DNA of 64,000 nucleotides from Undaria pinnatifida (GCA_012845835.1 JABAKD010000007.1:558001-622000), one strand, 5' to 3'; counted from the first letter of the stretch, positions 20,012-31,583 are shown. Numbers and translations are program-made. Notes: generated from the sequence alone by a model not told the origin.

Positions 20012-20540
20012 AAAAATACACTCCAGTTGTGAGGTCGATGTTGTCGGAACTCATCTTTACCAGTTGTGTGTGATACTCCGATCGCGCGTATTACGGGTTG
20101 TGTCTCCTCATTAAGGATATAGGTCGGCGACTCCCCTTGCAACTACAGTGTATCTATCCGGGTGAACAGGGTGATGTTAGTCAGTCTGTGCGCGGAAACT
20201 ATAAAACCCGTTTCTGAGGGGGACAAAATTTGACAGCTAGCTGTAAAAGGTAATGCATCAATTTATTATCAAATAAAATCCTGTAAGTCGAATAACCGGT
20301 GAGGAGAGGGCGGAGTTTGTAAGGACGTGGGGGTCTGATTTTGAACAAAAGGTGGGGCGGGGAGGGGGGGAAGGGGGGGGTGAATCCTATAAGTCGAATA
20401 ACTGGCGGAGGTTTTAAGGACCAGGGGGCCTGATTTTGATCAAAAAGGGGGGGGGCGGTCGAGTGGGGTAGCTCGATTTGTGCGTAGAAACTATAATTCA
20501 TTCAAGGGGATAATCCGACGGTTTTGGAAAGAATGCACAG
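20012..20540 (+). repeat. dispersed repeat R1, copy with G-rich extension
   Basis: R1 starts at AAAATACACTCCAG and contains the conserved blocks GATACTCCGATCGCGCGTAT, GGATATAGGTCGGCGACTCC, GGGTGATGTTAG, GTGCGCGGAAACTATAAA and GAATAACCGGTGAGG. Here the 3' part is itself partly duplicated (the GAATCCT-TAAGTCGAATAAC block occurs twice) and is followed by G-rich tracts. Confidence 0.85.
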
Positions 20541-21889
20541 GGTCGGGGCGGGGGGGGGGGGGATTTAATGTACTGACCACGCTACAGCTTTGATCCCCGT
20601 TGGTCAGCGACATTGCAAACGCTTCAAAAAGTCCATCAAGACTTCAACCTCCCACAACCGTGAAGCAGATAAAACAAACTTGCTTTAAAAAAAAACTTGA
20701 AACCTAAACTTGAAACTTGAAAACAAAGAAATACCTTGAAAACCAAAACGTAAAAAGCAACTCAAAAGCATTGACCATGACAATCCAAATATCAACCTTG
20801 AAAACAAACAAGTCAAACTTTAAAAAACAAAATTAACCCTGTTAAAATATTATAGCCTGTCATTAACCATTTGGTAATTTACCACAAGTTCATTGCAAGA
20901 TTACGGTGAAATTCAAAGGAATTAGTCTCGAAAAAATATATAACACAAAATAATCCCGACAAAGAAAAACAACGCCCCCAATTAAATTTCAAGCATAATA
21001 CCATACAATAACCCCGATCTTCAAAAACCCATACGTGCCCTTTACGCCCATCCGAAATTCCAACGAAACAACAAAATAAAAAGTACTCCGTACTATTTTG
21101 CTGTACGAGTATGTACTAAATAGTTCTAAAATCTTCAAAACATTATATCCACCTCGAACAACTGTCGTACAATTCCCGGAACGAATCCCTGCAAAATCTG
21201 CAAGTCAAAACGCTCCTACCGACTGTAATGTATCAAATATAATATTTACCAGCCTCCATAACCCACAACAACCAAAAATATCGACTACCTGAAACAAAGC
21301 AAAACAAATACCCACCGAACCAACCACATATTCGTCGGCGGACCGCACGTAGTACTACTTGCCAATTACTTACGATACCCACAATACAACAACTATCGAA
21401 CCATCCAAAAGAAAAAAGTATTAACCAAAATGTAGCCAAAATACGTATTGCATCACACTAGAGCCTTCGAAAACAAAAATTAACCAAAATAAAAAGATGC
21501 GAAAAACAACGAATACGTGCCTTCTGCGAACTAGAGGCTTTGTGTGGTAGGTGACGAGTGATCGCCAATCTCTCGCGCTGCCTCTCTCTCGACTTGGCTT
21601 GGTCGTGCGACGCCCGTCTGGGCCCGTTCCCCCCCTTACAAAGGTGCTGAGGATCACCCGCCTACTGATCTCCTGTAGCTCACAGTCTATCTCCCCCCTA
21701 TTTTCCTCCTTGCCATGATTTTCTTATTTACCCCCAAGACCAAACCACATAGTTCCAGAAGGATCCTTTCTCGCGAACAAAGTTCTCAGACAGACGGGTA
21801 ATTCTTGTAATGCTGGTTGTGGTCACGGCAATGATGGCATCTTAGCCGGTTGCCGTTATACCACATCGGGCCCGTCCTCTTCTCCACAA
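20541..21889. other. AT-rich unassigned sequence
   Basis: Strongly A-rich on the plus strand from about 20680 to 21500, with many AAAAC/CAAAA runs. No gene, RNA or structured repeat was recognised. Confidence 0.6.
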
Positions 21890-22702
21890 TCACCATCTCC
21901 TGCTGCTGCAGTGACGTTCCCCCCGGCCCGCCTGTCTCCTCCACAACCACCATTGTTCTTCTGCGTGGGGTGATGACAGCGACGGCGCTAGCGGTGGCGA
22001 AGCGACTAGCTCCCCACTCTGCTCAACATGCTGATCCGATTTATCCAGCGGCGGCGACGGCGGGGATGGAACGTTCCGCTGCTCCTCCCTTTCCTCCCTG
22101 ACTTCTTGTTGAACATGTCCTTCTTGCTCCTCCTGTACCAGCTTGACTTCCCTCAACACCTGCTCCCCTTTTCCCTCCTTCTGCACATGCATAGCAACCT
22201 TCTGCTCACCACTTGTAGTTTTCTGCTGCTGTTCTCTGCGCCCTTCCTCCATCAAACCTAACTCCCGATCATCATCACTCAGATCCTCCACCTCCGCGTT
22301 ATCCCCCTCCATCTCCAGCAACGGTTCCGTTCCGATTATCGAGGTCGCTGGCGTTGGCAAACTCTGATTTTCGACACATGGGCTAGGCGACGGGGTGTGG
22401 CGGCTTCTCCTGGTTCGCTCTCTTTCGACGTCAGCAATTATTGGCATTTTTTCCGCGAATATTGCGTTGTACCTTGACGCCAGGCCTCATGAACGTTTCG
22501 CAGCCTCGCCTTTCGTAGGGTCGGTATGTCTCCAAACGTGGGGGGTAATATTGCTCATTGGGACTCCAATTGGTAGTTGTTGCTCTCCGACGGCTGTGAT
22601 ATTTTGTCTGGCTTCACATGATTTATCGGTGATGATAAGCCTCTCTTTTTTCTCCAGCACTTCCACGGGTAAGCGTTGCCAATAGTCCCCTATGGTTAAC
22701 AC
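21890..22702 (-). pseudogene. acidic low-complexity protein interrupted by one TGA
   Basis: Two minus-strand frames, 22702-22487 and 22447-21890, are in the same register and separated only by a TGA next to AKRS. Read across it, a single 271-codon frame results. The N-terminal part (MLTIGDYWQRLPVEVLEKK, DKSCEARQNITAVGEQQL) is of normal composition. The part after the stop begins SRYNAIFAEKMPIIAD, which is coding-like, then becomes Glu/Gln/Arg-rich (DNAEVEDLSDDDRELGLMEE; REEREEQR) and proline-serine-rich. The initial codon at 22702 was not confirmed as biologically used. No family is recognised. It could be a pseudogene or two exons with a short intron around the stop. Confidence 0.4.
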
Positions 22703-23029
22703 CTGCTATTCCCCTGCCAGCTCCCAGCTAACGCTAGCGTAGTGGACCGCTTCGTACACGGGGTCGGCTTGATGCGAGGACAGGGAGATCTAGACGGTGT
22801 CGAGGTTCCTTGAAGGATAGATTATGAAGAAAGAAAAATACATATCAGGGAATCTGTTTTAAAAGTGATTGAGGAGGCAGGAAAAAAAAAGAAAAAACAC
22901 AAACCAATGCGAGGCCTCCTCTATCCAACTCTCCACCAAGACGTTCAGCACAATATAGAAGATCCCATAGTTGATCCAAGTATGACATCCATCCAACGGG
23001 GGCAACGTAAAGTCACCCCGTACCATTAC
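22703..23029. other. unassigned sequence
   Basis: No gene recognised. A short lysine-rich frame at 22865 runs into the R2 repeat and is not called. Confidence 0.5.
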
Positions 23030-23330
23030 ATTTCAAACAATTCAATACTCTACCATATTCCAGATGTATCGTCCTTTTTCCACAAGTATAAACAGTTGTA
23101 TTGCCATATTATTCGGGGAACTCATCCTTCAATGTATGTCCCAGGAAGAATCCAATCAGTATTTGTCTCACGCATGTAGTTCGCAAGTACCGAAAAATCA
23201 ACTACAATCAATCAACTAAATGGACTAGAAAACTCCGCCCATCACTCATTATCAACCTGACATCATCATTATGATACTCCGTTATCGACGATCGACTGTG
23301 CAACATATAAACAATATAACACTGTATCTC
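23030..23330 (+). repeat. dispersed repeat R2, copy 2
   Basis: It aligns with 19700-20010 along its length, with small indels (the first copy has an extra TAATAGT-type insertion near its middle). Confidence 0.8.
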
Positions 23331-23384
23331 CACTCGTTTAATTGCTATGCTCAAAATTATCTAATTACTGACCACACTCGCGAT

Positions 23385-23475
23385 CTGAAGTAGTACTCGC
23401 GATCGGAGTACCCCGCACAGCTTGCAAGTATGAGTTTCGACGAATCTTCGATCTCAAAGCTGGCGTGTATTTTGT
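23385..23475 (-). repeat. dispersed repeat R1, partial copy
   Basis: Only the first about 90 bp of R1 are present, inverted: ACTCGCGATCGGAGTAC, AGCTTGCAAGTATGAGTTTC and AATCTTCGATCTCAAAGCTG. Confidence 0.7.
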
Positions 23476-24446
23476 TTTTTTTATGCTATATGAAGCGCTC
23501 AAAGACGGCCCCACGTGGTAGCCTGAGTGACCCGAAAATATTTGGTGGTTGACGCCAACTTGCGCCGGTAGGCTTGCCTGAATACGTTGGCTCTCACGAG
23601 ATTTCCACCCACCCGGGCATGCGTTTTTGTTCCCCTCTTGAAACTTGTGCGTGTCCCTCAAAGACACCAACCCGACGTATGTTTCAATTGTTTAAAAAAT
23701 GGAAAGGATATATAAGATTTGTACAGTTTCATAGCCGTTAGGCGTTTCGGAAACAGTAGATAAAACGACAAACATAAAGCTCGGGATACATACTCGTCTT
23801 GAGGTAGCACAATACGTGAGTTACACTAATCTGCTCACACGCAGGTCAACGGTCAAGGTTTAGGCCCCATCACATGTCACCCACCACTATGTCGAGACCC
23901 AGTGACATTAGCGATCGCACTGGTAAACCTTTTCCACGGTTGAGTTAATTGCCCGAGCGTTAACCAAGACGCAAAGCGTCCACTTCAACGAGTTCGTCCA
24001 CATCCATGTACTCACTTTGCAGATGACTTATACCTGTATAAGAACTACTAGTAAACTTTCATTTTTATGGATTCAACCCTACTATTATATTCATCCCACA
24101 CCATTTGAAAAACCATATGTTTACACACATTCTTAAAATGTGAACAACAGCAGTGACGTCTTTACGAGCTCAATACATTACCGCTATAACCTGTTGTAGT
24201 TGTCAATAATGGTTACCTCATGTGCATCCGCGGGGATAAGTCTTCATTAAACCATACTTGACAAAAGACGAGAGGGGGAAAGCTGAAATTTTCAAGCGTC
24301 CCCCGCACTTTCATTGTTCGGCCCCCCGCAGCCCTCTCGGCGTACAAAAACATGTTTTGCAGATTTACAAAAATTACAAGCCTCATATAACCCCCTCACA
24401 ACAAAAGAGGGTCTATGGTCATTCGACTACCGCCATGCACAAACTA
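23476..24446. other. unassigned sequence
   Basis: Nothing recognised on either strand. Confidence 0.5.
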
Positions 24447-24732
24447 AGTACACCCCCTCCTCCTATCGAGAAGGACTCGCATTGTCAGAGCATGTGAAAT
24501 ATGTAAGGAGGAACGGGGTGCATGGGATGAGGAGATAATGAAATTGGATGTACGTGGCATGGAAGAGGTTTTTGGTAGACTGGGGAGCAGCGACAAAACA
24601 ATCGATATACTAGGAGATAGATGGTGGCCGCCGAGGGCAACACAGGACAGGGATAGGATAAGCAAACAGCTTCTGTGGAATATACGAAAAAGAATATTGA
24701 GCGCCCAAATGTTGGAGGTGTCTCTCGATTAG
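24447..24732 (+). CDS. possible C-terminal tail of a LINE-type polyprotein
   Basis: A frame of about 95 codons reads SRRTRIVRACEICKEERG, AWDEEIMKLDVRGMEEVF, GDRWWPPRATQDRDRI and KQLLWNIRKR before its stop. The CxxC pair followed by an acidic amphipathic helix, a tryptophan-proline turn and a basic W-containing end is reminiscent of the post-RT tails of LINE-like elements in algae. The identification is from memory and weak. It has no reverse transcriptase next to it, so it would be a fragment. The frame is bounded upstream by a TAA. Confidence 0.3.
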
Positions 24733-24999
24733 GAGTAGATACGGTGCTCCACCTCGAAAGGGATGCGTGGTCAACGGTAAAATGACTTAGGAAGGCAAGT
24801 GACAAATGAGTACGCCCCCCCGTATAAGGTAGAGAAACGCTACCGTAAAACACTACGTGTTATTCGAAAAATACCTCTTTGAACCAACCACACGTCAACA
24901 AGGTCTCGAAAATCAACCAAACAATACACACACATGCAACAACCACCGGGATACAAATCCTTGAACCATACGGATGTTCGCACACTGTATATGTCTTTT
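24733..24999. other. unassigned spacer
   Basis: Sequence between the LINE-like frame and the SINE-like unit; nothing recognised. Confidence 0.4.
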
Positions 25000-25330
25000 C
25001 TTTATGCCATTTATTATCCTCACGTTACCCTCGCGTTCCCTCCCAGTATCATAGTAGATCAGATCCGGGATCAAATAGCCGGACATCCTCTCCCCTCCCC
25101 ACTACGGTACGTGCCTTCGTTTTTATCTCGACTAGATTCAGGATTTTCTTCCCTCGTCGACTCGCGTCGAATTGCGCCCACCCGCGCTACTAGGAGGTCT
25201 CAGCAGTTGATCATTGAAAAATATTTTTGCAAATGTTAATTCAAAATTTCACCACGGTGGGAATTGAACTCAAGGACCAACGCTAGTAGTATTGGACGGT
25301 AATCACTAGACCATTGGGGCGACCGGCTAT
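25000..25330 (-). mobile_element. tRNA-derived SINE-like unit S1, copy 1
   Basis: On the minus strand the head (25330-25244) has an A-box-like TGGTCTAGTGATTACC and a B-box-like GAGTTCAATTCC, with only partial tRNA pairing. The body aligns with 48530-48874: shared anchors (plus-strand sense) are TTTTCTTCCCTCGTCGACTC, CAGCAGTTGAT, CACCACGGTGGGAAT and GACCAACGCTA. The tail end is A-rich on the minus strand. Two copies, a pol III-type head and an A-rich end together fit a SINE. Confidence 0.65.
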
Positions 25331-26031
25331 AGACTGAAATAAATATTACGTTCGCACACCAATAGGACTCGATGGACGAAACCCTTATACCCCATGCTTT
25401 ACTAGAATACTACGGTTCCGTCAGCGTCAGCAAAGATCACATATTCTACAAATCGCTTTTTGCAACAATCTAAAAAGGGGTGAAACTGCTCGGGGCAAAA
25501 ATGACAGGTTTATCGAACACAAGAACAAGCAGATTGAGAGATAGGGCAATCGAAGACGGCGCATTACAATATAGCATTCGCCCATCACACTACCTTTATA
25601 TAACTGGTTTCAGCATCATCAAGCTGGGTCCAACGCATGCCCGTTGTCTGAGGTGGATTGAGGAGTGATACCAGTAGTAAAAACCAAGTGCCCTGCTCGA
25701 TAACCTGATCCTGTCCGTTGATGTATTGAACAATCTCCCGGCCTCGTCTCCTCTTTGTGTATCAGGTGTGCGATGGAGATGTGTTACCACTGTCATTTTC
25801 AAGAGAGCTGTTGTTGCGTTGTATTATGCCACCTGGTGTGATATAGAGGTATGGGGCATCTCCTGCATCCGAGGGCAAGGTTTCTGTGAGCACCACCAAC
25901 ACGAACATCAGACCTGGACGCAGCATTTACAGGCCCACAACGTTTTCGACTCCAGGTAAACAGGACGTAAACTCGCATGTTATATAATAGTAATGCGAAA
26001 AGGAAACTACATTACATGCAGAAACTATCAA
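25331..26031. other. unassigned sequence
   Basis: No recognised gene; short frames (60-77 codons) without motifs. Confidence 0.5.
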
Positions 26032-26530
26032 AATTAAAATACCCTCCAGCTGTGAGATCAAAGATTTTGTCGAAACTCATCTTTGCAAGCTGGGTGTGAT
26101 ACTCCGATCGCGTGTATTACTGGGGGGGTGTCCTCGTTAAGGATATAGGTTGGCGACTCCCCTTGAAACTATGCGTAGCTTTTACCAGGGTCAACAGGGT
26201 GATGTTAGTTAGTCTGTGCGCGGAATCTATATAACTCTTTTTCGAGGGGGAAAAAATCTGACACCTTGCAAGGAAATGCATCAGCTTATCAATTGAATCC
26301 TGTAAGTCGTACAACCGGTGAAGGGAGGGCGGAGTTTGTACGGGCGTGGGGGGCTGAGTTTGAACAAGAGGGGGGTAGGATAGGCGGGGCAACTCAATCT
26401 GTGCGCGGAGACAAAAACTCTTTCAAGGGGACAAACCTGACGGTTGTGGAAGGAACCCATCCGTTCAGTTCACCTGCCTGGTATTGTTATTTAATCTAGC
26501 AGATTTGATGTTAGGTGTGGTATACGGATG
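26032..26530 (+). repeat. dispersed repeat R1, long-form copy
   Basis: It starts AATTAAAATACCCTCCAGCTG and carries all the R1 blocks to GTACAACCGGTGAAGG. It continues with the long-form extension (CAATCTGTGCGCGGAGAC, GACGGTTGTGGAAGGAA, TTCACCTGCCTGGTATTG, AGATTTGATGTTAGG) that is also found at 40.6 kb and, inverted, at 34.7 kb. Confidence 0.8.
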
Positions 26531-27135
26531 TATCGTCGGACCAGTTCTTTTCAGATAGTATTGGCTAAGAATGGTGAAAGCACCTCCCGTAGGGTCGGTA
26601 CCACCACCCCGTCGGCCAAACGGTCCCCTCAGTGTTACCAGCGGTTCACTCGCGAAACCAAACTCAAGGGAGTGTTTCCCTCCGCGGGTAAAGAAAAACT
26701 TACTCTAATATCGAAGGAGAACTAACTCTATTAGTATCAAGGAGCACCAAGGTACACCAAACTATCATACTATTAATAGTGTGTATGCCTTTCGACCCGT
26801 GAAATTCTATGCGGTGTACGTCCGCGTACAGTTTGTAGACGCACACGAGGCTGAAACTTGTTTATCTACCATCCGTGTCTGAGGGGTGGCCGGGCGAGGT
26901 CTCAACTAAACTATTGTTTCTCGCTTCTCTCGTTGGAGAGTGACATGCTGACCATCGATCTGTCCTAGGGAACTCATTTTATTGTGTAGGGGGTAGAGGA
27001 ATGTTCGAGAACTATCCCCATCCCCGTCCTGGGTAATACGGATGTATCTTCGGACCAGTTCTTCTTTAAGCATAGTGTGGGATAAGAATGGTGGAAGCAC
27101 CTCCCGCAGCCGGTGCTACCACCCCTCCTTTACTC
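26518..27135 (+). repeat. pair of direct repeats around a short spacer
   Basis: The block GGATGTATCGTCGGACCAGTTCTT...AAGAATGGTGAAAGCACCTCCC (26526-26600) recurs at 27038-27107. The interval also holds the first copy of the TCTCGTTGGAGAGTGACATG block (26920-27030) that recurs at 28460-28600. Confidence 0.7.
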
Positions 27136-27250
27136 TATACCGTCTTGTCCGGGTATCATGTTGCTCGGTACATCATATGCCGATTGGGACTGTCTTCCTG
27201 TACTCTTTTCCCCCTTTATGTCATTTGTCCGCCTCCAATTTGTGGAAAAT

Positions 27251-27501
27251 TAGAGTCGTTCTACGGTAGCCCTCCCAACTTTTTCCTTCACGAAATCGCC
27301 GGTTTCAAAACCAGCTCCCCGTCGTATCTCCTGAAATACGATGTCCTTCGACACCCCGACGTCATCGATCGATAGGCTTCTGTACACAAGAAAATATAGG
27401 AATACTTTTTTTTCAATAGTATCCTTCCTTGTGTCGAGCAGCCATGAAACGTTTGTTAAAGAATATCGCTGGTTTCGGGGGGGGCTATCTTAGAATCAGT
27501 C
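27251..27501. mobile_element. MITE-like element, family M2, copy 2
   Basis: 251 bp, the inverse of 9042-9291: TAGAGTCGTTCTACGGTAGC at the left and GGGGGGGCTATCTTAGAATC at the right. The internal sequence (ATCGATCGATAGGC, CAATAGTATCCTTCCTTG) matches the first copy on the opposite strand. Confidence 0.75.
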
Positions 27502-27537
27502 ATTATTGTTGTATTGCCTTGCCCGTGATGTTTATGC

Positions 27538-27785
27538 GACGGATACTTCCCGGATACTGCCCAAGGGCAGGTTGGTTCGCCCAAAGATAAACTGTTTATC
27601 GTATTTTCTACCGTGCCTCTGCAACTCTATTAGAAACTTCGATACATATCATCAACATCAAGTGTAACGGCGACTTCCCGGGTGCTGTCCAAGAGCGGCT
27701 TGGCTCGCTTCATGATCACGCATTTTTTGTCGTACTTCATACAGCGTCTCTGTACGAGCTATCTTTTAGAACCCGCGACGTATAC
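27538..27785. repeat. diverged tandem duplication of about 125 bp
   Basis: ACGGATACTTCCCGGATACTG...TTAGAAACTTCGATACATA is followed by ACGGCGACTTCCCGGGTGCTG...TTAGAACCCGCGACGTATA. The order of blocks is conserved but identity is only moderate, so it is an old duplication. Confidence 0.65.
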
Positions 27786-28439
27786 TGTTACAAACACCCA
27801 CTGCTATGACTTTCACGGCATCTTCAAAGCGTATGGAACCGTTTGCTATCTGGTTTACAGAAATATGATCACGGTTTCGTAGCAACGACTCCTGGGGCAC
27901 CTGGAATCAATGCAAATCTAACACCTGTGTGTGTTCTCCTTTGGCCTGTATTGATAGTAGTAGTGCCGATTTTAGTGTTTTCGCCTTGTGATACCCGATA
28001 AGCTCCATGTGCCTCACAGGCACGGACGCGAAATACTATCCTTTTGCTTCAGGTGGCACGGGTATATTAATAACTTGAAATTCCTTGTACTGCACCCGAT
28101 CAAATGGCCCCAGATGACATTCCACTTGGAATCTGGACCTCAGTGACCGCCGTGTTTCAGGCTAGAAAAGGAGGGTGTGCGACTAGCGAACGATGCGATA
28201 TCACGTCAGGATGCCTTATTGTGGGCTGGATATTCCCCAGTACCTAACGTGCTCTGCATGTGTTCCGCTTGTCAGGCGTGCCCTCATGTGTCAAATCGCT
28301 ACGACAAAAAAGCATCAGCGTCTGCTTGACCCCCCCCCCCAGTAAATGTTTGAGATGTATTTGTTACGCATTTCTGCGCGTACATGAAATATTTTATAGA
28401 ACACGCAGAGCTGCAGGTGTACCGCCGCTCGAGTCTCAA
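27786..28439. other. unassigned sequence
   Basis: No gene recognised; one poly-C run at 28330-28340. Confidence 0.5.
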
Positions 28440-29005
28440 ATAAACACTTGTTTCTGGCTTCTCTCGTTGGAGGGGCGAAGGCTTCACAAGAGTGACATGC
28501 TTACCATCGATCTGTCCTATTAATAGGGAACTCCATTTATTGTGTAGGGGGTAGGGGACCGGTCGACAACTATCCCCATCCCCTTCCTGGAAAATACAAA
28601 ACCATTTTTAGGTGTGGTATACAATGAATGTGTTATAGCATCGTGGTGTGTTATTGTACATAGGTCGCACGATATAACTTTTCAATCGATAGGTGCAACC
28701 ATGAAGTTGCCATGATTTTACCGTGCCGATGTGGGGCTCTGAGTTCACTCGTTATATGACAGAGATATATATTGCAAAATACAAGGGAGGTGATAAAATC
28801 ATGCAATATCACCACTATTGAGCACGAGTGGGAGAAGGGCAAATCGTCAGTGTTTTTAAAGGAACGCTTGACGCACCCGAGCTCAATTACGTTACTTCGT
28901 CAGGCATACGTCGTTTGGCAGAGGTTTGGAGGCGACCATGCAGACGGTAAGTACGATATACCCTACGCAATAGGTTGGGAGCGTGGTCTACCGCAATTGT
29001 AACAT
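28440..29005 (+). repeat. composite repeat: TCTCGTTGGAG block plus distal part of long-form R1
   Basis: 28440-28600 repeats 26920-27040 (TTCTCTCGTTGGAG, CATCGATCTGTCCTA, TTATTGTGTAGGGGGTAG). 28605-29005 aligns with 40730-41060 and, inverted, with 34335-34740: anchors TTCAATCGATAGGT, ATATTGCAAAATACAA, CTCAATTACGTTACTTCGT and CATGCAGACGGTAAGTACG. Confidence 0.75.
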
Positions 29006-29631
29006 ATCGGCCTGTACTCCCTTTTCGCATTATTATTAGCTAGTAATTACTCCGGAGTACTATTTAGCGGGCAAAACCCAACAAAATAAAGCTGAATATA
29101 TGTACAAATAGTAATACTTCATGTGTGTTGTCTTGACATTAAACTGTTGTTTCAATCCAACGACATCATCAGTACAGAGTAAGTGCTGATTCTTCAACCT
29201 ACAAGAGAGATACAAAATATGTGGCGCCCACAGAGTGTGAAACAGAGCAAGCCTAGTAGTCTCAATTCATCAAGGAAAGCAAGGAAAATGTTAGTGTACC
29301 GAGTACAAGAACAAAACAAGAAAAACCAGACCATAAAAATTAAAAAAAAAAAAACATTAAGAAAACAAAACAAAAAAAGACCAAGCACAACAAACAGCAG
29401 GTAGGTGTTGTCAAGTATGTGATGCAAGAAGATCGGAAAGGAAAGGATGCAAGAAGACCAACATGCTTGCTGAAGCGGAACAGATACATGCTGCACGCAT
29501 AAAATAACACGAAGAAGACAACTGCTGTTGTTGCAGGGACAACACAACACGAAGAAAATAACTGCTGCTGCTACTACACGGACAAAAACAGCACGAAGAT
29601 TTCGAAGAAGATACAAGTAAGTACAGTTTAA
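29006..29631. other. A-rich unassigned sequence
   Basis: Plus strand very A-rich at 29310-29400. Two related stretches of ACACGAAGAA(G/A)A-AACTGCTG at 29507-29605 form a weak internal duplication. The minus-strand Leu/Phe/Cys-rich open frame is a by-product of this composition. Confidence 0.55.
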
Positions 29632-29725
29632 GGCATAATATGGCATAATGAGGCATAATAAGGCATATTAAGGCATATTACGGCATAACAAGGAAAATCA
29701 CGGCATAATAAGGCATAATAAGGCG
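29632..29725. repeat. 10-bp minisatellite (GGCATAATAA-type)
   Basis: About nine imperfect units of GGCATAATAA / GGCATATTAA in a row. Confidence 0.85.
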
Positions 29726-30639
29726 GGTGAGAAGGGAAGTATGGTAGCAAACGAAACAAAAATGAAAATATGTATGTCGAACAATAATAGTATTAGTAGT
29801 GTAGTAGAAGGTACAGTAAGAAACAGATGTGTTAACCCTTCTCCAGACTTCCCCAACTGCAGCAAGCCGGATCGGTACCGTTCCTCTGTTTTCTAACACT
29901 ACCATGATGACAAAATTAATGCACGATGTCGTCTTATACTAGGTTTTGAATCGTTAAAAGCTTACTAAAAACAAGCGACGGGTGGAATACGCACCTTGCA
30001 AAGATGATAAACGAGATGAAATTCGTCGAACTCACAGCTGATGTTAGAAAAACATTGTTAAATTATTCTCTTGCAACCTCTCTTCAGCAGCAGTAGTAGC
30101 AGTACTTTCCCTCGACAACCTGACCGATTGGTTTATTGGTGGCTGGTGGTAATTTACAAGTATGAACGACACAACAAACCGGTATGCAAATACCTCGAAG
30201 AATACGTCTAAGTTGACTCCATCGAATTCCGGATGTATAAAAATTGAGCATCGCTCATTTCGAGACTTCCCACCCCGACGGCCTCGTAGTGCCTAGGAAC
30301 ACTCTATACACCAACATTCCAAAACTTGTCATAAAAACGCTGTTGTTAGAAAACAATTTTACGTACGCTCTACTCGCGTGCACCATGATTTTTTTGATGG
30401 CCGTTTATAGTGCTGAGAAAAAAAGCGATTCGGTGAGGCAAACACTCCAACTTCCAGCGCCAAAACCAACTACTACTGTAAGAACAACAACATGTTTAAT
30501 TCACCTTATAGGACAGTGAAGCAGATTAATTGGTCCCTTGAGTACTTTTCGATCGTTTGCATCGTCCTTGGCGTCGGCATGATACTTGTCCTTCAGCGAC
30601 ACCAATGCCCGTACTCTGGAAGATCTCCTATCGTATTGA
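29726..30639. other. unassigned sequence
   Basis: One 91-codon plus-strand frame at 30244-30519 with a hydrophobic stretch (FTYALLACTMIFLMAVY) has no family match and is not called. Confidence 0.4.
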
Positions 30640-31001
30640 ACCGCTGTTGAGAGTATGAAACTCGGATTCAAATCTAAGTTAATGCGCAGTCTATTCGCAC
30701 GAATAAGATATGCAGTTGAATCTTACGTTGAATCTTACGTTGAATCTTCGGTGGAACCTAGATGTAAACGTAGATTCGAGTATGTTAAGATTGTCCCGTT
30801 GTCCCGGTATTCTACCGTACCACGGGCATTGTTTCGTGATGATCAGGTGGTGATGCAACCCACCATGATCACCCTCCCTTCTCTCCCTTTTTTCCCTACT
30901 TTTCCTTGTTCTTCTTCTCTCTCTGGCCTCAAGCGCCCTTTCCAAACTATCCCTTTTCATTCTTATCACAAGTGATCTTAACACGCCTGGAACGGAAAGA
31001 C

Positions 31002-31325
31002 ATGGCAGCGAAGCTGAAAAGGCATAGGTTCCTAAACAGGAGTGAGTACGAAACGATAAAAATGTTTATGAAGTCGCTCAAGTACTTACATAAGCAAGAT
31101 GGCTTGCTGTTCTTAGTCGATAGCAGAGTACACAGTTTTTTAGTGCGGGCTTGGATCGGTGACTCGGTTGCTGACCCTTTTGGCTATCTCCTCGCTAGTA
31201 GTATGTATAACGATGTAGCCGAACGACTGTCAGATATCTCGTACGTATCTGAACCCCACAGAAAGAGGAAATATGGACGAGACTTGACCGTGTCCCAATC
31301 CAGGGGTTTATGTTACCGCAGTTGA
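31002..31325 (+). CDS. hypothetical 107-residue protein in the tandem unit (copy 1)
   Basis: The ATG at 31002 opens a 107-codon frame (MAAKLKRHRFLNRSEYET...) ending at TGA 31323-31325. The frame is open further upstream without an ATG. It begins basic, has an amphipathic middle (KMFMKSLKYLHKQDGLLFLV) and ends RKRKYGRDLTVSQ. No domain is recognised. It is exactly repeated 582 bp downstream, and the single-unit relatives of the element lack this segment, so it looks like captured or inserted sequence. Expression cannot be judged. Confidence 0.35.
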   Translation: MAAKLKRHRFLNRSEYETIKMFMKSLKYLHKQDGLLFLVDSRVHSFLVRAWIGDSVADPFGYLLASSMYNDVAERLSDISYVSEPHRKRKYGRDLTVSQSRGLCYRS

Positions 31326-31583
31326 ATCTTCGGTGGAACCTAGATGTAAACGTAGATTCGAGTATGTTAAGATTGTCCCGTTGTCCCGGTATTCTACCGT
31401 ACCACGGGCATTGTTTCGTGATGATCAGGTGGTGATGCAACCCACCATGATCACCCTCCCTTCTCTCCCTTTTTTCCCTACTTTTCCTTGTTCTTCTTCT
31501 CTCTCTGGCCTCAAGCGCCCTTTCCAAACTATCCCTTTTCATTCTTATCACAAGTGATCTTAACACGCCTGGAACGGAAAGAC

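Noticed and set aside
7677-22489. Alternative genetic code reading TGA as an amino acid
   Set aside because: Two TGA-interrupted frames could be read through, but the 43-828 remnant also has a TAA, and TGA terminates other frames cleanly; decay explains all cases.
25244-25330. Functional tRNA gene
   Set aside because: Pol III boxes are present, but the acceptor and T stems have several mismatches, and the same sequence is the head of a repeated SINE-like unit. The same reasoning applies at 19340 and 43136.
29194-29646. Leu/Phe/Cys-rich membrane-like protein on the minus strand
   Set aside because: It comes from an A-rich plus-strand tract; the hydrophobicity is a composition effect.
30906-31325. 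139-codon frame starting upstream of the 107-residue ORF
   Set aside because: The extra N-terminal codons have no ATG (the first codon is TTG) and fall in SL family sequence; the ATG at 31002 is the conservative start.
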